NCBI RefSeq assembly: GCF_010211765.1
Contig: NZ_PDWO01000014.1
Coordinates: 1 to 64,000 of the forward strand
DNA length: 64,000 nucleotides
Direction: 5' to 3'
DNA from: Pseudoxanthomonas kaohsiungensis
GTDB lineage: Bacteria > Pseudomonadota > Gammaproteobacteria > Xanthomonadales > Xanthomonadaceae
Shown: one piece after another, positions 1 to 6,837 of the stretch
Position numbering within the stretch: the stretch's first letter is position 1
Layout of the letters: each line of letters opens with the position of its first letter
Position numbers and translations under genes: made by a program
Notes under the pieces: generated by a model
The model's input: only the letters and a program-made list of their open reading frames with translations
Told to the model about the DNA's origin: nothing
The model's database searches: none

Positions 1-95
1 TCAGATGTGTCTAAGAACCCGTCCATAGGGTGTGCCAGCGGCACGGGGGCATCTTAGCAGAGGCCCCCCGTGCAGGCGGCGTCAGCGCCCACGGG

Positions 96-125
96 TTCCC
101 GGGCGGCGTGGCGGGCTGTCATAAT
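96..125 (+). promoter_or_regulatory. candidate promoter for DUF47-pit
   Basis: A CATAAT -10 hexamer at 120-125 lies about 45 bases before the ATG at 171. The matching -35 position (TTCCCG at 96-101, 18-base spacer) is poor, so this is a weak or activator-dependent promoter at best. It is the best sigma70-like -10 between the window start and the first gene. The first 95 bases show no gene. Confidence 0.3.
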
Positions 126-170
126 TCCGCAGCATTTGGCCGCCCCTCCCGAGGCGGCGGACCTCCAACC

Positions 171-797
171 ATGTTCTCCCTGCAGACGATCTTCGGTTCC
201 GGCAAGCAGTTCTTCGTCCTGCTGGACGAGGCGGCCGAGGCCGCCCACGACAGCGCCAAGGCCCTCCACCAGATGATGAAGGCCTCGGACCGGCAACCGG
301 CGCTGGACGAGTTCAAGCTGGCGCGCCAGCGCGAGCGCACCGCCTCGGAGAAGATCGGCAAGGCGCTGGTGGAGAGCTTCATCACCCCGATCGAGCGCGA
401 GGACATCGAGGCGCTGGGCTCGGCGCTGTACAAGATCCCCAAGCAGATCGAGAAGTTCGCCGACCGCTACTCGCTGGCGACCCAGCACCTGGCCCATATC
501 GACTTCGCCCCGCGCGCGGCGATGCTCGAGCAGGCCGCCGGCGTGGTGGTGGAGATGGTCCGCGAGCTGCGCACCCTCAACATCGACCGCATGACCGCAC
601 TCAACGAGAAGCTGCGCGCGATCGAGAACGAGGCCGACCGCCTGATGCTGGAGCTGTACCGCGACATCTACTCCGGGCGCCTGGACCACCTGCAGATGTT
701 CCTGCTCAAGGAGTTCTTCGAGATCCTGGAGAAGGCCATCGACCGCTGCCGCGAGGCCGGCGTGGTCGCCTACCAGATCGTGTTGAAGAACAGCTGA
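171..797 (+). CDS. DUF47 family PhoU-like protein
   Basis: A 208-residue all-helical protein of the DUF47/TIGR00153 family, distant relatives of PhoU. Members usually sit beside a Pit phosphate permease and are thought to modulate it or phosphate signalling in the cytoplasm. Here the pit gene follows 193 bases downstream on the same strand, which fits. The start at ATG 171 is chosen because the family begins with a sequence like MFSLQTIFG; the upstream in-frame extension is low-complexity and lacks support. Heptad-like charged helices run through the whole protein and the C-terminal half carries the conserved IENEADRL and LKEFFEILEKAID segments. The family call is firm; the molecular role is not established. 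Confidence 0.9.
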   Translation: MFSLQTIFGSGKQFFVLLDEAAEAAHDSAKALHQMMKASDRQPALDEFKLARQRERTASEKIGKALVESFITPIEREDIEALGSALYKIPKQIEKFADRYSLATQHLAHIDFAPRAAMLEQAAGVVVEMVRELRTLNIDRMTALNEKLRAIENEADRLMLELYRDIYSGRLDHLQMFLLKEFFEILEKAIDRCREAGVVAYQIVLKNS

Positions 798-843
798 CGA
801 TGGCCGCCGTCCAGACCGTCAGCGGTCCTCGCTCCGGCAGGCC

Positions 844-935
844 GGGCATCGGCTGCGCCGATGCCCCCGGGCCGTGCTTCCACAACCCCCGCCTCGCCGC
901 TGCGCGGCGAGGCCGCCCCCTTGACTCAAGGGGGC
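844..935. repeat. three consecutive hairpins between DUF47 gene and pit
   Basis: Three adjacent inverted repeats fill this short spacer: GGGCATCGG/CCGATGCCC (844-852 with 858-866), GCCTCGCCGC/GCGGCGAGGC (891-900 with 904-913, three-base loop), and GCCCCCTTGA/TCAAGGGGGC (915-924 with 926-935, one-base loop). None is followed by a T-run, so they are not classical terminators. They would form structured RNA between two co-directional genes and may decouple pit from the upstream message. Confidence 0.7.
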
Positions 936-990
936 TCCGCGTCGGGCGCCGGATGCCGGGTGCAGCAGCATGCCTGGACGGAGGCGCGCC

Positions 991-2112
991 ATGCTGACGC
1001 TGGTACTGGTGGTGATCTTCACCGCGCTGGTATTCGAGTTCATCAACGGATTCCACGACACGGCCAACTCCATCGCCACGGTGGTGGCGACCAAGGTCCT
1101 CTCGCCCGGCTCGGCCGTGTCGCTGGCCGCGGTGATGAACCTGATCGGCGCACTGACCGGTACCGCGGTGGCGGCGACCATCGCCACCGGCATCGTCAAC
1201 ACCGACGTGGTCGAGGCGTCCTCGCAGGTGATCCTGTGCGCGCTGCTGGGCGGCATCATCTGGAACCTGGTGACCTGGTGGTTCGGCCTGCCGTCCTCGT
1301 CCTCGCACGCGCTGATCGGCGGCCTGTGCGGCGCGGCCCTGGCCGCCGCGCACAACGACTGGGACGCGCTGATCTGGTCGGAGACCGTCGGCAACTGGAC
1401 CAAGAACAAGGGCCTGTTGTGGAAGGTGTTCCTGCCGATGGTGACCTCGCCGCTGGCCGGGTTCCTGCTGGGCGTGACCATGATGCTGCTGCTGTGGGCG
1501 CTCATCGCCGGGATGGTCCGGCTCGGTGGCGTGTTCGCGCGCATGGCGCGGCCGCGCTGGGTCAACGCGTTCTTCGGCAAGGCGCAGATCCTGTCGGCGG
1601 CCTACATGGGCTACGCCCACGGCCACAACGACGCGCAGAAGACCATGGGCATCATCGCCCTGACCCTGATCGGCGCCGAATCGGCCGGGCACCTGGACAA
1701 CCTGCCGGGCTGGCTGGCGTTCCTGCACCCGGGCGATGCGGGCGGGGCCGAGATCGCGATGTGGATCGTGCTGACCTGCGCCGTGGTCATGGCCCTGGGC
1801 ACCGCCTCCGGTGGCTGGCGCATCATCAAGACCCTCGGCCACAAGATGGTCAAGCTGCACCCGATCCACGGCTTCGCCGCCGAGACCAGCTCGGCCACGG
1901 TGCTGACGATGGCCGCGCATTTCGGCATGCCGGTGTCGACCACCCACAGCATCTCCACCGCGATCATGGGCGTGGGCTTCGCCAAGAACCCGCGCGCGCT
2001 CAAGCTCGGCGTGGTCGAGCGGATCATCTGGGCCTGGATCCTGACGATCCCGGCCGCCGGTGGCGTGGCCTACCTGATCTTCAAGCTGATCGAGGCGATG
2101 GGCTGGGCTTGA
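991..2112 (+). CDS. pit: Pit-family inorganic phosphate transporter
   Basis: A 373-residue inner-membrane permease of the PiT family, importing phosphate (as metal-phosphate) with protons. The two inverted family repeats are visible: GFHDTANSIAT at residues 20-30 and GYAHGHNDAQKT from residue 207, plus the serine-rich FGLPSSSSH and PVSTTHSIST segments that follow each repeat. About ten hydrophobic stretches are present. The start at ATG 991 is preferred over an in-frame ATG at 970 because GGAGG at 980-984 sits six bases upstream of 991. The partner DUF47 gene lies upstream; a REP pair follows the stop. Whether the substrate is strictly phosphate cannot be read from sequence, but context supports it. 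Confidence 0.93.
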   Translation: MLTLVLVVIFTALVFEFINGFHDTANSIATVVATKVLSPGSAVSLAAVMNLIGALTGTAVAATIATGIVNTDVVEASSQVILCALLGGIIWNLVTWWFGLPSSSSHALIGGLCGAALAAAHNDWDALIWSETVGNWTKNKGLLWKVFLPMVTSPLAGFLLGVTMMLLLWALIAGMVRLGGVFARMARPRWVNAFFGKAQILSAAYMGYAHGHNDAQKTMGIIALTLIGAESAGHLDNLPGWLAFLHPGDAGGAEIAMWIVLTCAVVMALGTASGGWRIIKTLGHKMVKLHPIHGFAAETSSATVLTMAAHFGMPVSTTHSISTAIMGVGFAKNPRALKLGVVERIIWAWILTIPAAGGVAYLIFKLIEAMGWA

Positions 2113-2167
2113 GGCCGGCGCGTCGCCGAGGCGTGGGGCGGACCCGCTTGCGGCCTGCGGTCGACGC

Positions 2168-2240
2168 GTAGGGCGGGGCTTGCCCCGCTGTCGACGCACG
2201 CGATCCCGCTCACCGGGCAGCGGGGCAAGCCCCGCTCTAC
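2168..2240. repeat. REP pair (GTAGGGCGGGG type)
   Basis: Two copies of a REP unit face each other: GTAGGGCGGGGCTTGCCCCG (from 2168) and its near reverse complement ending in GCTCTAC at 2240. Each unit is itself a hairpin around CTTG/CAAG. The pair fills the space between the convergent pit gene and the minus-strand gene that ends at 2243, so it may also stop transcription from both sides. A single related unit occurs at 22799-22821. Confidence 0.85.
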
Positions 2241-2242
2241 GG

Positions 2243-2653
2243 TTACAGCAGGTCGCCCTCGGCCGACAGCGCCCGCTCCATGCGATCGCCCAGGCCGCCG
2301 ATCTCCAGCACCAGCCGCTCGACCTCGGCCGGGGTCAGGCCGTCGTAGGGGCGGTTCTCGCACAGCTGCAGGTAGGGCACGCCGTCCAGCTCGCCGATCG
2401 CCAGGTAGCCGACGCTGCTCTGCCAGTTGAACACCAGGGCCCGCCGGGCATCGATGCCGGTGGTCGGCGCGATCACCGTGCTGACCCGCACCATCGGCCG
2501 CTGGTCGTCGCCGTCCAGCTCGGAAATGAAGATCGACTGGTGGCGGCTGCCGCCCTCCAGCGACAGTTCCACGCAGGCCACGTAGGGCTCCTGCATGGTC
2601 AGGCGGAAGCCGGCGGTCAGCAGGTGGCTGCGGATCTGTTCGAAATTGCGCAT
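2243..2653 (-). CDS. hypothetical protein
   Basis: A 136-residue soluble protein I cannot assign with certainty. The start at ATG 2653 follows a GAGGA ribosome-binding site; longer in-frame extensions upstream would run through the divergent gene's promoter. No signal peptide, membrane helix or cysteine cluster is seen. Alternating polar and hydrophobic strands (YVACVELSLEGG, SIFISELDG, VRVSTVIAP) followed by an acidic C-terminal helix resemble YbjN/type III-chaperone-like folds, but this is a shape impression, not a match. It is divergent from the ATL gene with 39 bases between start codons and converges on pit across a REP pair. Confidence 0.7.
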   Translation of the reverse strand: MRNFEQIRSHLLTAGFRLTMQEPYVACVELSLEGGSRHQSIFISELDGDDQRPMVRVSTVIAPTTGIDARRALVFNWQSSVGYLAIGELDGVPYLQLCENRPYDGLTPAEVERLVLEIGGLGDRMERALSAEGDLL

Positions 2654-2692
2654 GGCGGTCCTCGCGATCCCCCGCCGGTATGCTAGCCGCAG

Positions 2693-3043
2693 ATGGCTGC
2701 CACGTCTTCCAGCGACGATTCCACCCGCCGCATCCTGGCCGCGGTGCGCGCCATTCCGCGCGGCCAGGTGGCCGGCTACGGCGAAGTCGCGCGCCTTGCC
2801 GGGTTGCCGGGGCGGGCACGGCTGGCGGCCCGGGTGCTGGCCGCCAACGAGGATCCGGCGCTGCCCTGGCATCGCGTGTTGCGCGCGGACGGACGCATCG
2901 CCTTCCCCGAGGGTTCGCCGGGCTGGCGCGAGCAGTGCCGGCGCCTGAGCGCCGAGGGCGTGCGGGTGGAGAATGGCCGGGTCCGGCGCGCGCGCGGGCC
3001 GGCCGACCTCGACGCCGCCATCTGGGGCCCCGATAGCGCGTAG
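2693..3043 (+). CDS. alkyltransferase-like protein (ATL, MGMT family)
   Basis: A 116-residue member of the O6-alkylguanine-DNA alkyltransferase fold that lacks the alkyl-accepting cysteine. The active-site motif PCHRV reads PWHRV here (residues 58-62), with Trp59 in the cysteine position, the signature of ATL proteins. These bind O6-alkylguanine, flip it out and recruit nucleotide excision repair rather than repairing directly. The helix-turn-helix that carries the arginine finger (AGLPGRARLAARVLAAN) precedes it. A TATGCT -10 at 2679-2684 lies only eight bases before ATG 2693 and no Shine-Dalgarno is visible, suggesting a leaderless message. The TAG stop lies inside the REP unit that begins at 3040. 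Confidence 0.92.
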   Translation: MAATSSSDDSTRRILAAVRAIPRGQVAGYGEVARLAGLPGRARLAARVLAANEDPALPWHRVLRADGRIAFPEGSPGWREQCRRLSAEGVRVENGRVRRARGPADLDAAIWGPDSA

Positions 3044-3134
3044 GAGCCCATCCTCATGGGCGACACGGTCTCCGGATGCCCGGTGCGTCGCCCGTGCCGG
3101 CGGCGTCGGGTCGCCGATGAAGATCGGCTCCTAC
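3040..3134. repeat. REP pair (GTAGGAGCC type)
   Basis: Inverted REP units GTAGGAGCCCATCCTCATGG (from 3040) and a reverse-oriented copy ending CGGCTCCTAC at 3134 enclose a GC-rich loop. The family consensus GTAGGAGCC-GAT-(TCT)TCAT-CGGCGAC also matches the pair at 6537-6628. The first unit provides the stop codon of the ATL gene (TAG 3041-3043). The rest of the 289-base gap to the rhomboid gene holds no gene; a TATGAT -10 at 3298-3303 with a poor -35 is the only promoter-like signal. Confidence 0.85.
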
Positions 3135-3332
3135 ATGCAGCGAGCCCCGGCGTCGTCGCAGGCGACCATTCCGGGAGTGCCACGTCGGGATGCCGGGGGC
3201 GTCGCGCGCCGGCGTCCCGCCGCCATGAACAGGCAACGCACGAGCCTTCGCCAGGGCGGCCGGACCCGACGTGCCGGCCGTCGACGACGCGGGCCGCTAT
3301 GATGGCCGCCCGTTCCCCCGAGCCGCAACCGC

Positions 3333-4001
3333 ATGTTCTCGCGCCTGCCGCCTGTCACCCAGGCCCTGCTGATCGCCAACACCGCGCTGTTCCTGCTGCA
3401 GCTGATGCTGGGCCAGTCCACGTTCGCCCCCTTCATGCTGTGGCCGCTGGGCGGCTTCGATCCCTTCTCGCCGGGCGAGAACTTCCAGCCCTGGCAACTG
3501 TTGACCTATGGCTTCCTGCACGCCAGCTTCGGCCACCTGCTGTTCAACATGCTGGCCGTGTACATGTTCGGCGCGCCGCTGGAGCTGACCTGGGGGCCGC
3601 GCCGGTTCCTGGCCTTCTACCTGATCAGCGTGGCCGGTGCCGGCCTGTGCCAGTTGGCGGTGGGCTGGTGGATCACCAGCGGCGGCGGGGCGGCCTATCC
3701 GACCGTGGGCGCCTCGGGCGGCGTGTTCGGCCTGCTGCTGGCCTACGGCATGCTGTTCCCGAACCAGCGGATGATGCTGCTGTTCCCGCCGATCCCGATG
3801 AAGGCGCGCACCTTCGTGATCCTGTTCGGCATCACCGAGCTGGTCCTGGGGTTCACCGGCTGGCAGCCGGGCGTGGCCCACTTCGCGCACCTGGGCGGGA
3901 TGCTGTTCGGCTGGCTGGTGATCCGCTACTGGCGCGGTCAGCCGCCGTTCGGCCGCCGCGGGCCACCCCGCGGTCCGTCGCACCTGCGCCGGGTGAAGTG
4001 A
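3333..4001 (+). CDS. rhomboid family intramembrane serine protease
   Basis: A 222-residue polytopic membrane protein of the rhomboid family, which cleaves substrates within the membrane using a Ser-His dyad. Six hydrophobic segments are visible. The catalytic serine is Ser128 in GASGGVFG, and the histidine is most likely His186 in HFAHLGG (His183 is three residues earlier). The family H-x-x-x-x-N segment (GHLLFNMLAVYMFG) lies in helix 2. The C-terminal tail is basic and proline/arginine rich. It is monocistronic between a REP pair and a bidirectional hairpin. The natural substrate is unknown. Confidence 0.93.
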   Translation: MFSRLPPVTQALLIANTALFLLQLMLGQSTFAPFMLWPLGGFDPFSPGENFQPWQLLTYGFLHASFGHLLFNMLAVYMFGAPLELTWGPRRFLAFYLISVAGAGLCQLAVGWWITSGGGAAYPTVGASGGVFGLLLAYGMLFPNQRMMLLFPPIPMKARTFVILFGITELVLGFTGWQPGVAHFAHLGGMLFGWLVIRYWRGQPPFGRRGPPRGPSHLRRVK

Positions 4002-4036
4002 CCGGAACGGCCGCGGCCGTTCCGTCGTCCGAAAGA

Positions 4037-4065
4037 AAAAAGGCGCGGAAATCCGCGCCTTTTTC
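4037..4065. terminator. bidirectional rho-independent terminator
   Basis: The stem GGCGCGGA/TCCGCGCC (4043-4050 with 4053-4060) has a two-base loop, A6 on its left and T5 on its right. It can end both the rhomboid message and the convergent M13-like gene that stops at 4084. Confidence 0.92.
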
Positions 4066-4083
4066 CATGGTGCGCGCGCCAGC

Positions 4084-6087
4084 TCAGCGCCAGACGCGGA
4101 CCTGGTCGGCCTCGGCGCGCTGCATCGGCTGGCCGGCCTTGCAGCCGTACGCCGCACCGAAGGCGGGCAGGTTGGACAGCGGCACGTTGCTGCGCAGCGG
4201 TCCGGGCGCGTGGATCTCGGCGGCCAGGCGCTCGGCGGCGACGTTTTCCGAGACCTGCTGGCCCCACAGCTTCGACCAGGCGCCGAAGAACGCCTGCTGG
4301 TCCGCCGCCTTGGCCTCCGGCTGCGCCTTGGCATAGGCGTCCCAGGCCAGCTGCAGGCCGGCCTGGTCGGAGAGGGCGACGTCGCGGACCTGGCCGCCGT
4401 TGACCTTGCCGCCCTTCACGCCCGGATAGGGCTGGCCGGCGTACTGCGCGGCCACGCGCTCGCCCAGCGTGTTCCAGGCGGCGGTGTCGGCCGGCGTCCA
4501 CCAGTTGCCGAGTTCGCCCCGGGCGTTGACCTGCGCGCCCTTGGCGTCGATCGCGCGGCTGAGCTGGGTGCCGACCAGCGCGCCATAGGCGCCGTAGGCG
4601 GTGGCGGGCCTGTCCACGTCCAGCACCGGCGGCTGCAGCACCGCGGCGGTGACGATCAGCCGGTTCTGGGCGATGTCGTAGGCCAGCGCGGGCTGCTGCG
4701 GCAGCACGTCCCAGCGGCGGTCGGCATTGCCCTTGCCGATCCGCTTCATCTCCTCGCGGTGGCGCCAGGTCGAGGCGATCAGCATGTTGCCGCCGAAGCT
4801 GCCGCGGCCCATCGGCTGCACGGTGTAGTCCAGGTCGCGGCGCGGGGTGCCGACTTCGATTTTCAGAGCCTTGAGCTTGGCCTGCGCCTCGGCCTTGGCC
4901 TGCGCGCTCAGCCAGGTGTTGCCCTCGACCGCGGCGACCAGCGCGTCGCGGACCTCGTCGGCGACCACGGTGGCGCGGCGGCGTTCCTCGGAGGTGAGGT
5001 AGCGGTTGGCGTACTCGTGGCCGAGCATCGGGCCGGCGGCGGTGTTGATCGCCTCGATCACCTGCTGCCAGCGCGGCGCCGGGGCGGACTGGCCGGCCAG
5101 CACCTGGCCGCGGAAGCCGAAGCTGGCGTCGCGGAAGCTCCTGGAAAGGTAGGGCGCCATCGCGTCGCCCACGCGCCAGCGCAGGTAGGCCTTCCACTGC
5201 TCGGGCTTGACCCGGCCGATCATCGCGTCGAGCTCGGCGAACAGCGCCGGGTCGGGCAGCGAGACCAGGTCGTCCTTCACGCCCTGGGCCTCGAGGAACT
5301 GGGCCAGCTGCAGGTTGCGGTAGCGCTTGGCGGCGTCGGCGACCGGCACCGGCACGTAGTTGCGGAACGGGTTGTTGAGGTCGGCCAGCGACTGCGACTT
5401 GCGCGCGATCGCGGTCTCGATGTCGATCACCGCCTTGGCATCGGCTTCCAGCCGCTCCTTGGGGGTGCCGGTCAGCGCCAGGATCTGCTTGACGTAGTCG
5501 CGGTAGCGCGCGAGCACGGCCTGGGTATCGGCGTCGTTGCGGGTGTAGAAGGCCGGGTCCGGCAGGCCCATGCCGCCCTGCATGAAGTAGCCGATGTGGC
5601 GGTCCAGCGCCTTCAGGTCCACGTCCGGGGCGAAGTTGAACACCACCGGGATGCCGACCTGGTGCAGCGCGGCGATCGAGGCCGGCACGTCCTTGGCCTT
5701 CTTGATCGCATCGATGCGCGACAGCAGCGGGGCGATCGGCCGGGAGCCGTCGGCTTCGATGGCCGCTTCGTCCAGGCCGCTGGCCCAGAAGTCGCCCAGC
5801 CGGTTCTGCACTTCGGTCTGCGGGGACTTCATCGCCGCATCGAGCAGCTGGCGCTGCTGCTGCAGGGCCAGGTCCGTCAGCTGGCCCAGTGCGCTGATCG
5901 CGCCGGCATCGGCCGGCAGCGGGTTGGCCTTGAGCCACTCGGCGTTGGCCCAGGCATAGAAATCGGTGCACTGGGCGCTGACCGCCGGGGCCTTCTTCTT
6001 GCGCTGGGCATCGGCGTCGGCGGTGGAGACCAGGGCGAGCAGGCCCAGGCCAAGGGCCAGGACCAGCGGACGGGGCGTGGGCATCAT
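4084..6087 (-). CDS. M13 (neprilysin/PepO) family protein lacking the zinc site
   Basis: A 667-residue exported homologue of M13 metallopeptidases, with N-terminal signal peptide (LVLALGLGLLALVSTADADA) and the family domain from TDFYAWANAEWL to the C-terminal VRVWR. The zinc motif is gone: where the neighbour gene at 6838-8937 has HEMTH in AVIGHEMTHGYDD, this protein has TQLSR (residues 507-511). The third zinc ligand, Glu of ENIAD, is Val570; only the following aspartate (Asp574) remains. NAYYNP, which contacts substrate backbone in M13 enzymes, is also absent. The reading frame is full length and uses normal codons, so it looks like a retained pseudoenzyme rather than decay. The start may be ATG 6087 or 6084. 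Role unknown: substrate capture, inhibition or chaperoning are guesses. Confidence 0.9.
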   Translation of the reverse strand: MMPTPRPLVLALGLGLLALVSTADADAQRKKKAPAVSAQCTDFYAWANAEWLKANPLPADAGAISALGQLTDLALQQQRQLLDAAMKSPQTEVQNRLGDFWASGLDEAAIEADGSRPIAPLLSRIDAIKKAKDVPASIAALHQVGIPVVFNFAPDVDLKALDRHIGYFMQGGMGLPDPAFYTRNDADTQAVLARYRDYVKQILALTGTPKERLEADAKAVIDIETAIARKSQSLADLNNPFRNYVPVPVADAAKRYRNLQLAQFLEAQGVKDDLVSLPDPALFAELDAMIGRVKPEQWKAYLRWRVGDAMAPYLSRSFRDASFGFRGQVLAGQSAPAPRWQQVIEAINTAAGPMLGHEYANRYLTSEERRRATVVADEVRDALVAAVEGNTWLSAQAKAEAQAKLKALKIEVGTPRRDLDYTVQPMGRGSFGGNMLIASTWRHREEMKRIGKGNADRRWDVLPQQPALAYDIAQNRLIVTAAVLQPPVLDVDRPATAYGAYGALVGTQLSRAIDAKGAQVNARGELGNWWTPADTAAWNTLGERVAAQYAGQPYPGVKGGKVNGGQVRDVALSDQAGLQLAWDAYAKAQPEAKAADQQAFFGAWSKLWGQQVSENVAAERLAAEIHAPGPLRSNVPLSNLPAFGAAYGCKAGQPMQRAEADQVRVWR

Positions 6088-6352
6088 CGGGGCGGGGGCC
6101 TCGGTTGGGTGTCGCGGGAGTGTAGCAAGGCGTCCACGGCCGCCATGCACGCGCTGCAGGCTGTCTTGCCGGAAACGTGAACCGGGTTGGTGGTTCGCGT
6201 TTTCTGGCCGGGTGGGTGAGGCGGGTGGCGGCAGGGTCTTGTCCTGGGGTGGCGAAATCCGGGGCTGGGCTGCAGTGCCGGCCCAGGGCGGGGAACGGAG
6301 GTGGCGCCGGATTTGGGGGGCTTTTGTGAAGCTAGAGCGCGGGCTCCGGTAA
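6088..6352. other. non-coding stretch upstream of the M13-like pseudoenzyme
   Basis: This is the first part of a roughly 690-base gap (6088-6782) between two tandem minus-strand M13 genes. I see no convincing gene here. It should contain the promoter of the gene starting at 6087, but no strong -35/-10 pair stands out on the minus strand. The remainder of the gap carries a 115-nt structured repeat (6353-6467), a REP pair (6537-6628), about 150 bases with no visible feature, and the terminator of the next gene. Confidence 0.5.
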
Positions 6353-6467
6353 GGGGCCGCCGTCCTGCCGGGGGATGGCGCACCCTCGGGACGACATCCT
6401 GTCTTTACTCGGGGCCGTGGCACATCCATGTGCCACTTGCGCCATCCCCCGACAGGACGACGTCCTC
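6353..6467. repeat. 115-nt structured intergenic element, copy A
   Basis: Long imperfect inverted arms (about 6356-6382 pairing with 6438-6466) enclose a perfect inner hairpin GTGGCACATCCATGTGCCAC (6417-6436) and a weaker upstream stem. A second element of exactly the same length and the same core occurs at 13781-13895. Where the two copies differ in the outer arms, both sides change so that pairing is kept. Short open frames across the element look like by-products of its GC content. Confidence 0.8.
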
Positions 6468-6536
6468 GGGCAACGTGATGGTCGTGGCTCCGCTCGGTCG
6501 ATCCATGCGATGTTCGACGGCGGCGTTGTGGTCCTT

Positions 6537-6628
6537 GTAGGAGCCGATTCATCGGCGACACGGGCGTCGGGGCGACGAGGCTGTCGCCCGTGCCGAGGGT
6601 GTCGCATCGCCGATGAATCGGCTCCTAC
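6537..6628. repeat. REP pair (GTAGGAGCC type)
   Basis: Inverted units GTAGGAGCCGATTCATCGGC (from 6537) and GCCGATGAATCGGCTCCTAC (ending 6628) flank a GC-rich centre that itself contains GGGCGTCGG and GTCGCCCG stems. The outer arms are perfect over about 20 bases. Same family as 3040-3134. Such pairs are typical of REP/BIME elements spread by RAYT transposases; no RAYT gene is in this window. Confidence 0.85.
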
Positions 6629-6782
6629 AACGGCAGGAGCATCGAGCCATGAAGATGCATCGTTGTTTCCAGTCGAGCGAAACGACGACCCCCACGATCG
6701 CGAAAGACACGCCAGGAACCGACGCCACCACGCGCCCTCGCCGTTGCTGTTGCTTCCAGACTCCCCCAACGACGGGAGCCTG

Positions 6783-6813
6783 AAAAAGCGAGGCCCGGAC
6801 ATGCCGGGCCTCG
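6783..6813 (-). terminator. rho-independent terminator of the M13 peptidase gene
   Basis: Stem CGAGGCCCGG/CCGGGCCTCG (6789-6798 with 6804-6813), five-base loop, followed on the minus strand by T5 (A5 at 6783-6787). It lies 25 bases beyond the stop of the gene at 6838. Confidence 0.92.
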
Positions 6814-6837
6814 CGGGACGTTGCGGTTGCTGGTGGC

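Noticed and set aside
4210-6180. 656-codon plus-strand frame opposite the M13-like gene
   Set aside because: Composition (Gly/Ala/Leu/His/Gln/Arg repeats) is that of an antisense shadow; the minus strand has signal peptide and family landmarks.
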